Of a DNA stretch of 64,000 bases, positions 37,306 through 49,035 are shown in pieces (position 1 is the stretch's first letter; each line of letters begins with the position of its first letter). The stretch comes from Chrysemys picta bellii. Its lineage: Eukaryota > Chordata > Testudines > Emydidae. The position numbers and the translations under genes were made by a program. Under the pieces are notes generated by a model that was not told where the DNA came from, made no database searches, and saw nothing but the letters and a program-made list of their open reading frames with translations. The DNA is taken from contig NC_088809.1 in NCBI RefSeq assembly GCF_011386835.1, forward strand, positions 4,101,001 to 4,165,000, given 5' to 3'.

Positions 37306-37406
37306 TGCCCCCCCTGCCGAAGCCTCACGAGGGTCTTGGTGGAGTCCTACCGGAAAATCAAGGAGGCGGGGCAGAAATTTGAGATTGTCTTCATTAGCGC
37401 AGACAG
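37306..37406 (+). CDS. NXN: Nucleoredoxin exon 4, CPPC active-site exon
   Basis: The exon opens directly with the redox motif, reading [20 protein letters not shown] and on to [10 protein letters not shown]. The tryptophan of the WCPPC motif ends the previous exon, so an intron sits between W and the first catalytic cysteine. The two cysteines (about residues 205 and 208) form the dithiol/disulfide pair that gives nucleoredoxin its oxidoreductase activity. The helix after the motif and the FEIVFISAD strand are typical of the thioredoxin fold. The acceptor is TTTTTCCAG and the donor is GTAATG. The exon is 101 nt, phase 0 in and phase 2 out, with the arginine codon finished by exon 5. Both cysteines are present, so the domain should be catalytically competent. 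Confidence 0.97.
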
Positions 37407-38227
37407 GTAATGTCTGCTGTTTGCTTTGGAGAGCTCTGTGCCCTGCCTTGGTGCAGGGGCTGGAGGGGCAAGGCACGTCTGCAGGCCAGATTGGAGAAAC
37501 TCATGCCCCGAAGCAAGGAGAGAGCTGGGAGTTACTAGAAGTCTGGTTTTGTGGTATATTCAGCTGTTTGATATGTGCCCGCGGGGTGGAAGAAACTCCA
37601 AGTATTAATGGATACGGCACCTACTTTAAAGAGAGAACCCAATCGGGCCTCTCCCTGTTGGATACACAAGAGACCGGGCTCTAGGTGTGGAGAGGGAGGG
37701 AGGCAGGGCTGGACAGGGCTGTTCCGGGGATAATAAGGACCCTGCACCCCAACCTGGTAGCATAAGATGGCTCTGATTCCGCAGTGGCCAGATACCTTCA
37801 CCCTGCTGGCTCTGGGGAGAGACTGAAGGAGCCAGGGGAAAGATGGATTAGCCAGGGCAGGGGTGGAGTCAAGAACAAGCCCACAACCCTTGAGGTGGGC
37901 TCGACATTTTGCTTTGATGTTCATGCGTGCCCTGGATACAAGCCCGAGGACTGCGGGGCCCTTGAGCAGCAGCTGTCAGAATTGAGATTTTAAATCTCTT
38001 CTTGAAACTTGCTGCAAACTCCTTCTTTGGCGCCGGCTTTAAAATCAATGCGGTCTCGCCCTGGGTGGGTGCAACTTGGCCTGCCCCACGTACAGGTGGG
38101 CTCTGGGCCCTGGGGAAGTGTCAGGCGTCTGCCGGGCTGCATATGGGCAAAGGGTTAAACAGGAAAAAGGGCTGCAGAAGGACGGTAACGAGGGTTCATT
38201 TATCTGACCTCCATTTCCATTGCCTAG
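37407..38227 (+). other. NXN: NXN intron 4
   Basis: An 821-bp intron between exons 4 and 5, with no recognisable repeat. ORFs in it (for example 37379-37684) are exon read-through or noise. Confidence 0.88.
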
Positions 38228-38334
38228 GTCAGAGGACTCTTTCAAGCAGTATTTCAGCGAGATGCCCTGGCTAGCCGTGCCATACGCTGACGAAGCCAGA
38301 AGATCGCGCCTCAACCGGCTCTATGGCATCCAAG
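38228..38334 (+). CDS. NXN: Nucleoredoxin exon 5 (internal)
   Basis: After completing the split arginine the exon reads SEDSFKQYFSEMPWLAVPYA and on to RRSRLNRLYGIQ, about residues 238-274. EMPWLAVPY is the hallmark tryparedoxin/nucleoredoxin segment of the central thioredoxin domain. The LNRLYGIQ helix leads to the cis-proline loop, which starts the next exon (GIPT). The acceptor is TTGCCTAG and the donor is GTAGGA. It enters in phase 2 and leaves in phase 1. Exons 3, 4 and 5 sit within 1.6 kb, a tight cluster, whereas the following intron is about 13.9 kb and full of mobile elements. Confidence 0.96.
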
Positions 38335-41300
38335 GTAGGAAACACCCCCGAGCCTGGCATGAAAATCACTCCTGCCCACTCCTCCCATTTAACTTTGTTC
38401 TTAAATGTCTCCTCTTGTTTAAATAAAACAAAAAAAACAGCAAAACAAAGGGCCTCCGGCAGAGCTCTCTTCTCTGCAGACTAACGTTCCTACCGTAACC
38501 TGCCAGCCTGTTAGCCAAAACAGGACTTCAAAAGCAACCTAATAATTCCTCCTGGAAACTTGGAGCCTTCCAGGCTTGGATGTTTTATCCCTAATTGATT
38601 TATTTATTTGTTTTGCTTTTCTTTAAGGTTTCATTGTTGTTTTCTTGCTCTTCTGTGTGATAGGAACTCAGGCCATTGTTCTCTGTAGAGAGTGAGGAAG
38701 ATGGCGTCTGGTTTGTGTTAGTGACATGAGATTTGCATGTTTGATGTAAACCATGGCTTTGCTTCTGCTCTTCCGGGTGTCAGTTCCAGAATTACCCAGG
38801 CCTTGGCTGCTGAGGCGGGGGGAGTGAGAGAGAGATTGTGTGTGTGTTTTTCAAGGTGTTCCAAAGACTTTGTGCACTCACAGGAGCTCTAAATGCAACT
38901 GACGTAATGCACTGACCCTGCAGTAAACAAAGGACAGCATTGATCTCTCGCCTAGTGGGTGTAGGACGGGGAAGGATAAATGGGGCCATTAGCTAGCAGG
39001 GAAGTTTTCAGTATTTATGCATGTTTCCTCCCTGTGAGTAGGGGACTGAAGGGATTGATTTATGATGGGAGATGAAAAGAACTAAGGATAATTTGGGTAA
39101 GTGATGGCTCAGGGGAAGTTGTATGATGACAGCTTGCAAGTGTCTGAGAGATGCAAACACCACGAAGGGAATGGAGTTGCTGAGGGTGGTCCGAGGTGCA
39201 GCTATGGGCCTGCCCTTACGCAGGGTCTTGCAAGACCTGACTCTGTTACACTAAGTCGCCTTTACACCACTGTGGCAGCATCCATGGGCCATAAAGTGGG
39301 TGTAAATGTCATTTACCTAACCCTGACTGTCACGTCAATGCTATCTAAAGAGTTTTGAAAATCAGGGAGAGTAAATAATTGGCTCTTTGCATCTGCACCA
39401 ACAGTTATTCCCTTTTACAAAATAATCAGCTCTGTCTGGTCTGGCCTGCCTTTCCCAAATCTATGCTGGCCTTCACGTTTCCAAACATGTCCATGAACCA
39501 TACATTATAAACTGCCCCTCTTTGGAGCTCTGCATACATACCGAGGCAGAATCTTGCCTGTAGATGTTAGGTTATCCTTTGCAGACGCTTTGGGACTATA
39601 CCATCCCTGGACTTTTAGTCATTAAACTTCTCCAGGATCGAGATAATAGTTGAGTGGTTTAATTGTTTCATCCTTGACCTGTAACCCACCTCTCCCAGTG
39701 TCCTAGCCAAATTATTGCCTCCCATTCTGTCACCTCAGTCTGTCCTCCAGCTTATCCTCCTTAGTAAACACAAGCGCATCCTGGAGGGATGTGTTGTTAA
39801 AATCCTCCTTGTCAAATGTGGATGTGAAGGAACTACTGCTGCAACTACCAATAGTTTATTACTCTGCTGCCTTATTATTGGCTTTTCTGGGTTTGTCTTG
39901 TTTTCCAGACCTCTGGTATAGTTTAAAACCCATGTTATTCGTCACTGATCTCCCTAGCTATATTTGCTGCTGTGTTTCCATTTTACTCTCTGAACGCCCC
40001 CTTGACATTCCCTCTGTTTCACATAAAACTCTGACAATGCTGCATTGCTCCCGGTAGTGCTGAGGGGCTCTGTGTTTGCTCTCTCTGATTCTCCTTAGTT
40101 TGTCATTCCTCCCTGTTTTAGAACTCTGTAGGAGCCAGCGAGAAACCTGTCAGTGTAACCCTTAGCAGCCCTGCCTTGTCCCTCTTCATTCCACAAGATG
40201 GGAAGCCTGGTATGGCCCTTTCTCAGACGGCGGGCACCAGGCATGTGCCCCGGTAGTGTTTGTGTTTGTTTCACAAGTCTCTGAATGCCTCACAAGCCCA
40301 TTCACAGAGCTGAAATAACACAGGATCTTGTTTTCTCAAACTCTTCCAGTTCCTGAGTGGAGGAATGCAGCGAGATGACCAGATCTCTTGTTATTTTGCT
40401 CCCGTAACTGGCTCCCTTTGGCACTGAGGAAGCCAGGAAAAAATGTAGATACAGATACTGAGTTACTGGGCTTTTATTTGGGTTTCCCTGAATGCCTTTC
40501 TCCTAGTGTGGAGTCAGGAAGGTGAACCATTCCCACCTTATTAACTTGCTTGGGCATCCAGCTCTATTTATCTTGAGCTTTATTCATTTTTTGCATTGTG
40601 GCTATTCAGAAATAATTCCCCATTGTGCACACCATTCCCAAGTTTCATGTGAATTGCCTCCTTCAGTTCACTCCTCCTACAGAACAAGGAGCAGCGATGA
40701 ATTTTATGAACAAATGGGGATTTTCTCTTACTAATTTTTATTTAGAGAGAGGTTTTGGATTGGTAGAAATCCCCATTGATCCCCTCAAATCTCCTTTGGA
40801 TTGGCAGTGATTATAGGAGATGCTGCTTTCCTTAAAAATTGGTCTGTCCATCTGTCTAGGTTTACAAGGTTGCTCATCACCGTGGTGTCTGAGAGCATTT
40901 AGCGAGAAGCAAACACGGCAGCCTCTCTCTTCCTGCCCAGGAACAATTTTAAAGTTATTGTAGGGAAATGTGTCCCGTTCTGGACTCAGGAAAGCAAAAA
41001 CCCTGCTAGTCGCAACAGATGGGATAGCCGGTCCAATTGCTTTTTTCCTTTAAAAACAAAACAAAAACTGCTGCAAATGCTTCATTTAGCTTATCCATGG
41101 GACACAGAACTTTGCCTCTGATCATCACAAATCCATAACTAACAGATTTTGTAAAACCCCAGATTTTCTTGCCAGTCATCTTAGAATAAGAATATTGTCA
41201 GATGTGGTAGCAGAAAATTCTGTCACTGAGTTTTTGTAAAATGTTAAGTCAAGTGGGAAAGAAGAAAGATGGAAACCTCTTTTCTAGGGGCTAAAATCTA

Positions 41301-42099
41301 ACTGATGAGTCCATCTGTCCTATTCTTAATCTAAACTTTTATACGACACTTATCACCATGGCCCCTGATTTCATGATTGTATCTTTCAAAGGATAGTTAA
41401 TAAAGTCTGGCTTTATCACAGCCAAAGGAGTTGACCTTTAAAAAAAGTTGTTCTGGGAACTAAAAGAGGATCTGGTGGTATGTGTGTGAGGGATGTATGA
41501 CATAGGGGTTAGCAGGTGTGAAATATGTTTGCTTTCGGGTTTATATGCCGAAGATGCTGCCCTGGATACCATCGGCCTGTATCTCCGCAGATGGGATATG
41601 AATGCCATAGGATTGTGGTGGTGTCAAGTTGTGCTGGGCAAGGCGTTAAATTCTCTTTTCCTCTATGTCCCCTCCCCCACAGTTGCTTTGTGAGCTGACA
41701 CACTAGCTAGGGGAAGCCATCAGTGAAGAACTGGGGAAGACCTGAGAACCAGGTGACAATATGCTCTGTTTTAAGCAGGGCAATAAAAGGCTCTTTTGCA
41801 CCACTGGCAGGGGGAGAGAGGCAATAAAAGTTCTTGTGAATTGTCTGAGTTGAGCAGCAATGCAGAGAGTGAGTCCTGTACGAGGGAGATTTCTGCCCTT
41901 TGCAGACTGAAGGGGCTAGTGCCTCCACACAAAGACAAGACACTGCTGAAGATGGACCGTCGTCCTTGATGCATTTGCTTTAATTCTCTCCCTCTTCTGC
42001 CATGCTTCATAGAGGGCCTCTTCAGCCTTGACCAGAAGTGCAGCTTTCTGGGGGGGTTTAGCTCACGGGGGCCAGTTGTTGCTGGCTGAGGAATACCTG

Positions 42100-43500
42100 G
42101 AACCTGCAGTCAGTGCGTTTTTTGGGGAAACTTTATTAAGGTGAAGTTACAATAAAACTATTAATAAAAATATTAAATCGCACATTATTTGTTACTGATT
42201 CAGGATCAGGTTAATAGTCAAAGAACCAGGTAAAGAGCTCTCCTCGTCTGAGCACACTAAAAAGGGTGACCAAGTTTCCCCTTTTTGGTGCTTCTCTTGT
42301 GTACATACTTGGTGTGAAAGCTTTTCTATTACACGGACAGTCCATATTTGACTACGCCACAATTCCATTATCTGTTTTCCAGTAATGAGCAATACAAAGT
42401 CTTTCTGCTAACACTAACAAATACATTAATTTGTCAAAAGGAAGAACAGGAGTACTTGTGGCACCTTAGAGACTAACAAATTTATTAGAGCATAAGCTTT
42501 CGTGGACTACAGCCCACTTCTTCGGATGCATATAAGTGGGCTGTAGTCCACGAAAGCTTATGCTCTAATAAATTTGTTAGTCTCTAAGGTGCCACAAGTA
42601 CTCCTGTTCTTCTTTTTGCGGATACAGACTAACACGGCTGCTACTCTGAAACCTGTCATTAATTTGTCATTCTGCTTACAATGTAGCTCCCTTACTGGAG
42701 CATTACGTGAACCGGTCAGGGGATGTCTAGGGGAAGCTGGATAAAATGAATCTGTTTAATAGAGTTTCCTCCCAAAACTGACTGGACACAACCATCACAA
42801 GTGCAAGTGTGTTCCTCTCTCCCCGCAACCCATCCACTACAGCACCTCCCTAGTAGCAAAAATACTAAGAATCTTAACTGGAGTCAAATACCATCTGTAC
42901 AGTTACTTATACACATATTCTTTATGAGCTATCCAAACTGAAAATATCGATCCCCTTTCCTTTCCCACATAGAGACCAACTCATCCCGATCAATTTCTTT
43001 GTCCAAATCCCTCTCCCATCTTTCAGTCTGGGTTGTTTTCTCATTACCATCTTTTTTTCATTCAGAAACGGAACCTTTTGTTCCAGCTTGCTCCTTTGTC
43101 AACTCCTCAGACGTGGTTACAGGTCTAGATAAGAGCCTTTTCGTATCCAGATTTCACACTAAAATGTTTGACTTATAAGTATTGAAAATATGGGACTTTG
43201 TTCTTGTTTATGTTGTTGCCTGTCTCTTGGTATGATTTCGAATCTGCATCCAGGAGCAGCTGTCTGGGTTGAATAGTCTCAGCTCTTACCCACAACGAAT
43301 AGTCATTTACAGGATATTTCTGACGGATGAATTCCTGATTGAGAATGAAAGTAGCAAAGGGGCAGGGCCTCGGCAGCAGGAATATACCAAACCCGCCACG
43401 GTGGGGTCTGGATGAATAGGTGTGACCTACATTTCTTTTTCACCCAACAGTTACTATGACTAGCTATATTTGGGCTCTGGTCTTGTTCCAACCGAATCAC
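42100..43500 (-). pseudogene. Degenerate L1-like LINE ORF2 remnant
   Basis: The minus-strand frames, interrupted by stops and shifts, read TERWERDLDKEIDRDE near 43000 and MELWRSQIWTVRVIEKLSH near 42330. These resemble the region downstream of the reverse transcriptase in L1/Tx1-type ORF2 proteins (KWEEDLGxEI and MExIxWRx blocks). The remnant is split by the fold-back element at 42437-42656. I see no poly(A) end that I can fix. Confidence 0.5.
42437..42656. mobile_element. Penelope-like fold-back element with perfect 78-bp arms
   Basis: The left arm 42442-42519 and right arm 42534-42611 are exact reverse complements, separated by 14 nt (CTTCGGATGCATAT). Only the right end extends further, through GATACAGACTAACACGGCTG to CTGAAACC. 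An exact 13-bp duplication CATTAATTTGTCA flanks it (42424-42436 and 42657-42669). The hammerhead-like 5' core is lost at the fold. Confidence 0.8.
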
Positions 43501-43814
43501 TACATATTTTAGACTCGTTAAAGGGACACTGTCAGATTGAAAATCCAGAAATCCCCTTGTGTGTTTACCTGAAAACAGTAACCATTTATTCTTTTAACTT
43601 TTAGGCCCTGATTTTCTGGGTGTAGTTTTACACTTGCAGGTAATTCGTTTCATAGCATTTAGATGTCTTGCTATCTGATCGTGCCCGGAAATCAAGTGGC
43701 GGTCTAAATGCTATGAGCAGTGCACACACATTGTCTGCAGATGCAGAATTATGCCATTAAAATTAGGCCAACAGTCGAAATCAGGCCCTTAGATTTCCCT
43801 AGTCAGCAGAGCTA

Positions 43815-43985
43815 ATGTGAGATCTTTACCTTTGTATAAAGGGAATCTCTGAGAGATGAGATTAAGTGACTTGCCCAAGGCCACACAGGAATGTCTGCGG
43901 CAGAGCTGGGAATTGACTCCAGTAAGTGTCTTGACACAGGACTTACGACTGGGAGTTTCAGCAGTGTCACATGATCTGGAGGAGG
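43815..43985 (-). mobile_element. MIR-like SINE
   Basis: AGTGACTTGCCCAAGGCCAC and CGGCAGAGCTGGGAATTGAC, then CTCCAGTAAG, are the reverse of the MIR order. Confidence 0.7.
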
Positions 43986-45699
43986 AGATCAAAGTGCAGA
44001 GAGAGTTGGGATTGGAATTCTAAGGGGATAAAGGTTTCAGTCCGGTGAGATGTGTCACATCCTCTGTATCTGTTGACGTCACTGGTCAGGGTATTCTCCT
44101 TCTCACAGATTAGGGCTCAAAGTGAGTTTCCCAGTTCCTCGCTCGCTTTCTGACTTGACCCTCCGCAGCTATCTCAAATGGCATCAGGTGATGAATAAGC
44201 TCTTCTGTGAATCAAATAATTTTTTTGGCATAACCTTGGGATTTGTAACTCATCCACCAAGCTAGATTAATGTGCTGTTCTTCCTGCTAATCTAGGGTGT
44301 GCAGCCTCAGTATGTACGAAGGAATTTAAAGCTGCGCTGTCTGGGGCTGGAATGAGGGGAATGTAATCGCTCGCTGGGGCTTGCAGGCATATGGCGAACA
44401 GACAAATGTCCATGGATTTCTTAGTGAAATGCTTAGAATGCAAAGATGTGCGAGTAGCCTGCTGTTTTCCACATGTGTGCATGCAGGTCCAGGAGGGTGG
44501 CAGTAACTTCACTTGCTTTCTGCTACGCTGAAGATGGTTCTGAGGAGTCTTTGGAACAAGACTCCTGGGCTGAAATGCACGAGACCCAGCCGGGAGTGTT
44601 TGACTCGTCTGAATTTGCCAATTCTAATTTACAGGTGGTTGCTGGGCGTGGGAGGAGCAAGACACTCAATAGCAAATAGATGGATGCAAGAGTGGTGAGA
44701 ACCAGACACAAAAATGCTGGCTCCTTGACTCTTAGCAGCCCCAGATATTAAATTGTCTCTGTCCTTCCCTGGGAGGAGACAAAGAAGAAACATTTTTCCA
44801 TCTGAGAATGCCAATGTCGGGTTATTTGTGAAGCCTTTTGAATTTCCAGATTCTAATGTTTCAGCTCCCATCCACTTTGTCTTAGACAGGTCGAGATGGG
44901 CACCTGAAGCAGCCGTGCATTGCTCAGAGAGATCACTGAGCCTACAGGTCTCCTCCTCCTCTGTCACTAGACCGGTTTGTACAGCGGCTGTTCCTTCCTC
45001 AGGCTGCCCAAGTGGAGAGACCTCCCTCCACCCCCTCTTCATCGAGTCCCAGCTCCTGGTGGTTCCTATCGTTTTGGTAGCTGGCCTCTTCTCATTCCTG
45101 AATGGCTCCACTGCTCAAACCTTACACTCCCATTTGAACAATAATCTCTTCCCCTGGCTGTTTGCTCAGCTCTCCCAAATGGAGCGGCAGGGCACAATCT
45201 GCAGCAGCATTTTCTCCCGCTTCTTGGAAGCTTATTAGCTGCTTTCCAACCCAGCAAATGGAGCATGTACTGTGGGGGTCGCGTCTGTGTTTGATTGGGA
45301 TGTTCTGGCCACTTCAGCCATGCCTTGGGCTTCCTCATGCAAAAAGATACCTGCCTTGATCTGCAAGCCAACTACAAGGAGTCATTCATGGAACCCGTCT
45401 GGTCTGTGTAAGTTTCAGTGGTACCAAGACTGTGGGTCACATCCTAGGCTGGTGGAGATTGCCATAGTTCTATTGCAGTCAATGAACCTAGGCTGATTTA
45501 TACCAGCCCCTGTAGCCTTGGTACCATTGAAACTTATGCAGGCTGGACAGTCATCTTGTTCATTGGGCAGCCATAAAAATCAAGGCAGTGAACATACAGG
45601 GTTCTGTTGCTTCCAGAATCTGAGCATTAACATTCAAACGTGGAGCCAAAACTCAGGGCTCTTCTGGGACTGGGGGAGGTTAGGCCAAACAAAGGCTAC

Positions 45700-46707
45700 G
45701 GCCACGTATACACTACAAAGTTTTACCGACACAAGTTACATCGATCTAAGGCTGCCATGGTTAGTACATCGCTTGTGCGCGTACATACTTGGCTCCTTGT
45801 GTCAGCACTGCACGTACTTACCAGGAGTGCTTGCGTCAATGCGCAGTGCAGTGCACTATGGGTAGGTGTCCCAGTGTGCATCCTGTCTCCATCCAGTGCA
45901 CTCTCTCTTGGGAAGTTTTGGCAATGCACGGTGGAGCAGAAACAAGTTGTGCAGGGGTGACTAGGAGCAACTGTCTGCATCCCATAATATCATCTCTAGC
46001 CCATCATTTTTGTGCCTTATTAAAAAATCCCATGAACCCGCCAAGTATGACATGAAGCTTTTTGTAAAAGTGGCAGGTCTGCAGCTCAGCACCGGACTGA
46101 CTATTCGCCACCCTGGCCTTCAGAAATGCCTGATGCAGTTCTATGGCTTTTACGCGGTACTGCTGCTGGTGCTTGTCATACCCTTTTCCTGCATGCCCCA
46201 TGCAGTGTGCTAGGACATGTCCACATTTCTACAGCTGGGCCAGAGCTGTGCTTGCACAGACTGGATCTCCTGGGCCTGAGGGGAGAAGAGGATCTCCTCT
46301 CTGCTCCAAGCCGGGACGTGTAGCCAGCAGGGTCAGCCGAGCAGTTTCATGCAACAATGGAGAGCTGCTAGATGTGCTCGCCAAGCTGGACAATCATGGT
46401 TCTGGTCTCTGTGGTCCCTGAGCCATGATGTTCACAACTCTGAGCACAGCAGTCAGTGTCAGGCATTGTGGGACAGCTGCTGGAGGACTGTTAAGGTTGA
46501 CGTAAGTAATGCACTGTCTACACTCCCGCTGCATCGACCTCAGTACAACTACCAGGGCTCAATGCCCCTGGGGGAAGTAGGGTGTTACTATGTTGGCGTA
46601 ATGAGGCGCTTACACCAGTGGGAGACAAATTTAAGTGTAGACACGTGCACAACTAGGTCGATGCAAGGCAGCTTACATCAACCTAACTTTGTAGTGTGGA
46701 CCAGGCC
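45700..46707. mobile_element. About 1-kb Harbinger-like DNA element
   Basis: The ends GGCCACGTATACACTACAAA and TTTGTAGTGTGGACCAGGCC are inverted, and the repeat continues inward with ACATCGA and TCGATG. Flanks TAC (45697-45699) and TAT (46708-46710) may be a decayed 3-bp duplication. No transposase is recognisable in its ORFs. Confidence 0.6.
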
Positions 46708-46965
46708 TATGTCTACACTTTAAATGGTACAGCAGCACAGCTGCAGTTCGGAAGGCTTCAGTGTAGACGCTCACTACAGTGAGGAGAGGGGTTTCTGCTG
46801 TAGTTAATCTACCTCCCCAAGAGGCGGTGGCTTCTTGACGGAAGAATTCTTTGTCAACCTAGCGCTGTCTCCACCGGGGAGTTAGTTTGGCTTAACTACG
46901 TCTCTCCGGGGTGTGGATTTTTCACACTCCTGAGAGATATAGCTATGCCAGTGTAACTTAGTCAA
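46704..46965. mobile_element. Harbinger-like MITE abutting the previous element
   Basis: It runs from TATGTCTACACTTTAAATGG through GCTTCAGTGTAGACGCTCAC to TATGCCAGTGTAACTTAG and aligns by eye with the copy at 14199-14455. Its right end is eroded. Confidence 0.5.
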
Positions 46966-47600
46966 GGTAGCAGGTAACTGAGGAATTTGCCTGTTTTCTA
47001 TTTAAAGGCATTTGAGGATCTATGATCTATGTTTAACAGTGCGCTTCCCTGCTAGCAGAAATGAATAGTTGTAGTTAAAGATTAGTGGGCGTGATCAGGT
47101 TTTTGGGGGTTTTTTTAATCTGTTGGTGTTGAAATGTGCTGAATTCACAGGCCTGAAGACTGAAGTTCTCAGACAGATCAGGTGCAACTCGGACAGTACT
47201 GAGTGAAGCAACCTTCTCCATACTGGCCAGGGCTCTTCAGTCTCTGGGGCTTTTCTGTTAGTATGTGGGGGCTAGATGGGAGGGTGAATCTTATGAAGTG
47301 CTGGAGTGAGACCTCAGATCACTGAACAGATGTCAGGTAGTAACAACTTCCAGTTGCTACCACTCTGGCTGGATTTGAATTGGTGATTTGCAGCAAATCT
47401 CTAGTATGACTCCATTTACTTCACTTTGTTTTACACAGGGGTGAATTTGGCCCTTAGAGATCAAAGGCTCTGTATTGCACTGCCAATCCTCCAAGCCAGC
47501 CTTCTGTTTTTTCAATTAAGTTGCATTTTTTGATAATTTGTCCTGCATCATTAAGACTGAGCTAAATCCTGCCCTTCGTAAAAAGATAAAAGTCCATTGA

Positions 47601-47732
47601 ATGCATCCGAAGAAGTGAGGTTTTTACCCACGAAAGCTTATGCCCAAATAAATCTGTTAGTCTTTAAGGTGCCACCAGACTCCTTGTTGTTTTTGTAGAT
47701 ACAGACTAACATGGCTACCCCCTGATACCTGA
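47601..47732 (+). mobile_element. Penelope-like 3' end, sense, not folded back
   Basis: It reads GCATCCGAAGAAGTGAGG, ACCCACGAAAGCTTATGC and GGTGCCACCAGACTCC, and ends at ACATGGCTACCCCCTGATACC, the complete family 3' end. The hammerhead-like CTGA is CCGA here. No clear target duplication. Confidence 0.65.
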
Positions 47733-48422
47733 AGTTGCACTGGCTTCCACCAGGGCTGAAACTGGTCTTTTGGAGTCTAAATCCAACCTCTGTTTGAATT
47801 TCTGACAATGAGCCTGTTTGAAAATACTACTTGCGGGTAGGGATTCCAGTCTTATCCCACAATATAGCCTTGTGCCGCTAAACACTCTCCCACTCGGAGT
47901 CCATACGCCATGTGTATGCAGACACTTCAAAATGCTCTGCTGAATAAAACATTTGGCTAGACTTCGTAGAAGGGCAAAGCCCAGTTGGACCTGAGTGAGC
48001 AATCCGGCACAGCAGGGGGCACAGCGCTCTTTGCCGTGGGGACTAGGAGCAGAACTTGCCTTTGTTTTTGCAGGACTTTTGTAAAAATGAAATATGTGCT
48101 CGTAACCTCCAGGAAGGCTGTTCTTTAACACATCTGCTTCAGCCAGGCGGGATGAATTAAGATATCTATAAAGCTGCATCCACAGCAACTTAAGTGCACT
48201 AATCCTTGAGAGAAAAAAATCTGTTAACAATTGTCAGGAGGTCTTTTTACTTCATTTCCAAGTGCTTGTTTTAATAGACTTCCCACCAGCCTTTCCCTGT
48301 AAGACTGACCTTTCCCAACCATACAGTTGTGTGGAGAATCATACACCTTTACCTTGGCACCAGAACCTTCCCTCCCTCATCCCCCAAACTACCATCATGA
48401 TTAGCAGGATCCCATATTAGTT

Positions 48423-48544
48423 TAGGGTGACCAGATGTCCTGATTTTATAGGGACAGTCCCGATTTGGGGACTTTTTCTTATATAGGCACCTATTACCCC
48501 CCACCCCCGTCCTGATTTTTTGCACTTGCTATCTGGTCACCCTA
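48423..48544. mobile_element. hAT-type MITE, copy 1 of a nearby pair
   Basis: The element runs TAGGGTGACCAGATGTCC to TCTGGTCACCCTA with inverted ends and is flanked by an exact 8-bp duplication TATTAGTT (48415-48422 and 48545-48552). Length 122 bp. Confidence 0.85.
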
Positions 48545-48911
48545 TATTAGTTCCAGAATGTTGGGACATTCTTGATGCAGCTCTGTTGGCTTCCAGGAAA
48601 TGTCTGTGATCAAAGATGAATCTGGCTGGGTTTGTGTGGCTATATATGTTTATCGGACTCTCCCACTTTCCCTGGTATAGTGTTCTCCCCACTCCCCAAG
48701 GTAAGACTTGATCAAAGGAGTAACATGTGATATCAGTCCTGTGGGAGGAGGAACAGCCAATCAAAGTTCTGCTCCTGCACGGTTGAAGTTCAGTAAGGCA
48801 TTTTGCCATTGATTTCAGTGAAGAGGAGGGCTGGGTTCCAGGTTTCCTGCCACAGAGATCTGCAGGCCAGCACCAGCGTGTTAGGGGATCTCCCTTTCCT
48901 CCAGTTTTTGC

Positions 48912-49035
48912 TAGGGTGACCAGATGTCCCGATTTTATAGGGACAGTCCCAATTTTTGGGTCTTTTTCTTATATAGGCTCCTGTTACCTCCCACCCCCTG
49001 TCCTGATTTTTCACATTTGCTGTCTGGTCACCCTA
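48912..49035. mobile_element. hAT-type MITE, copy 2 of the pair
   Basis: The same family and orientation as the copy 370 bp upstream, flanked by its own exact duplication GTTTTTGC (48904-48911 and 49036-49043). Length 124 bp. Confidence 0.85.

Noticed and set aside
47715..48230. 171-codon ORF on the - strand
   Set aside because: It resembles no family I know, and its flank is a Penelope-like repeat; treated as chance.
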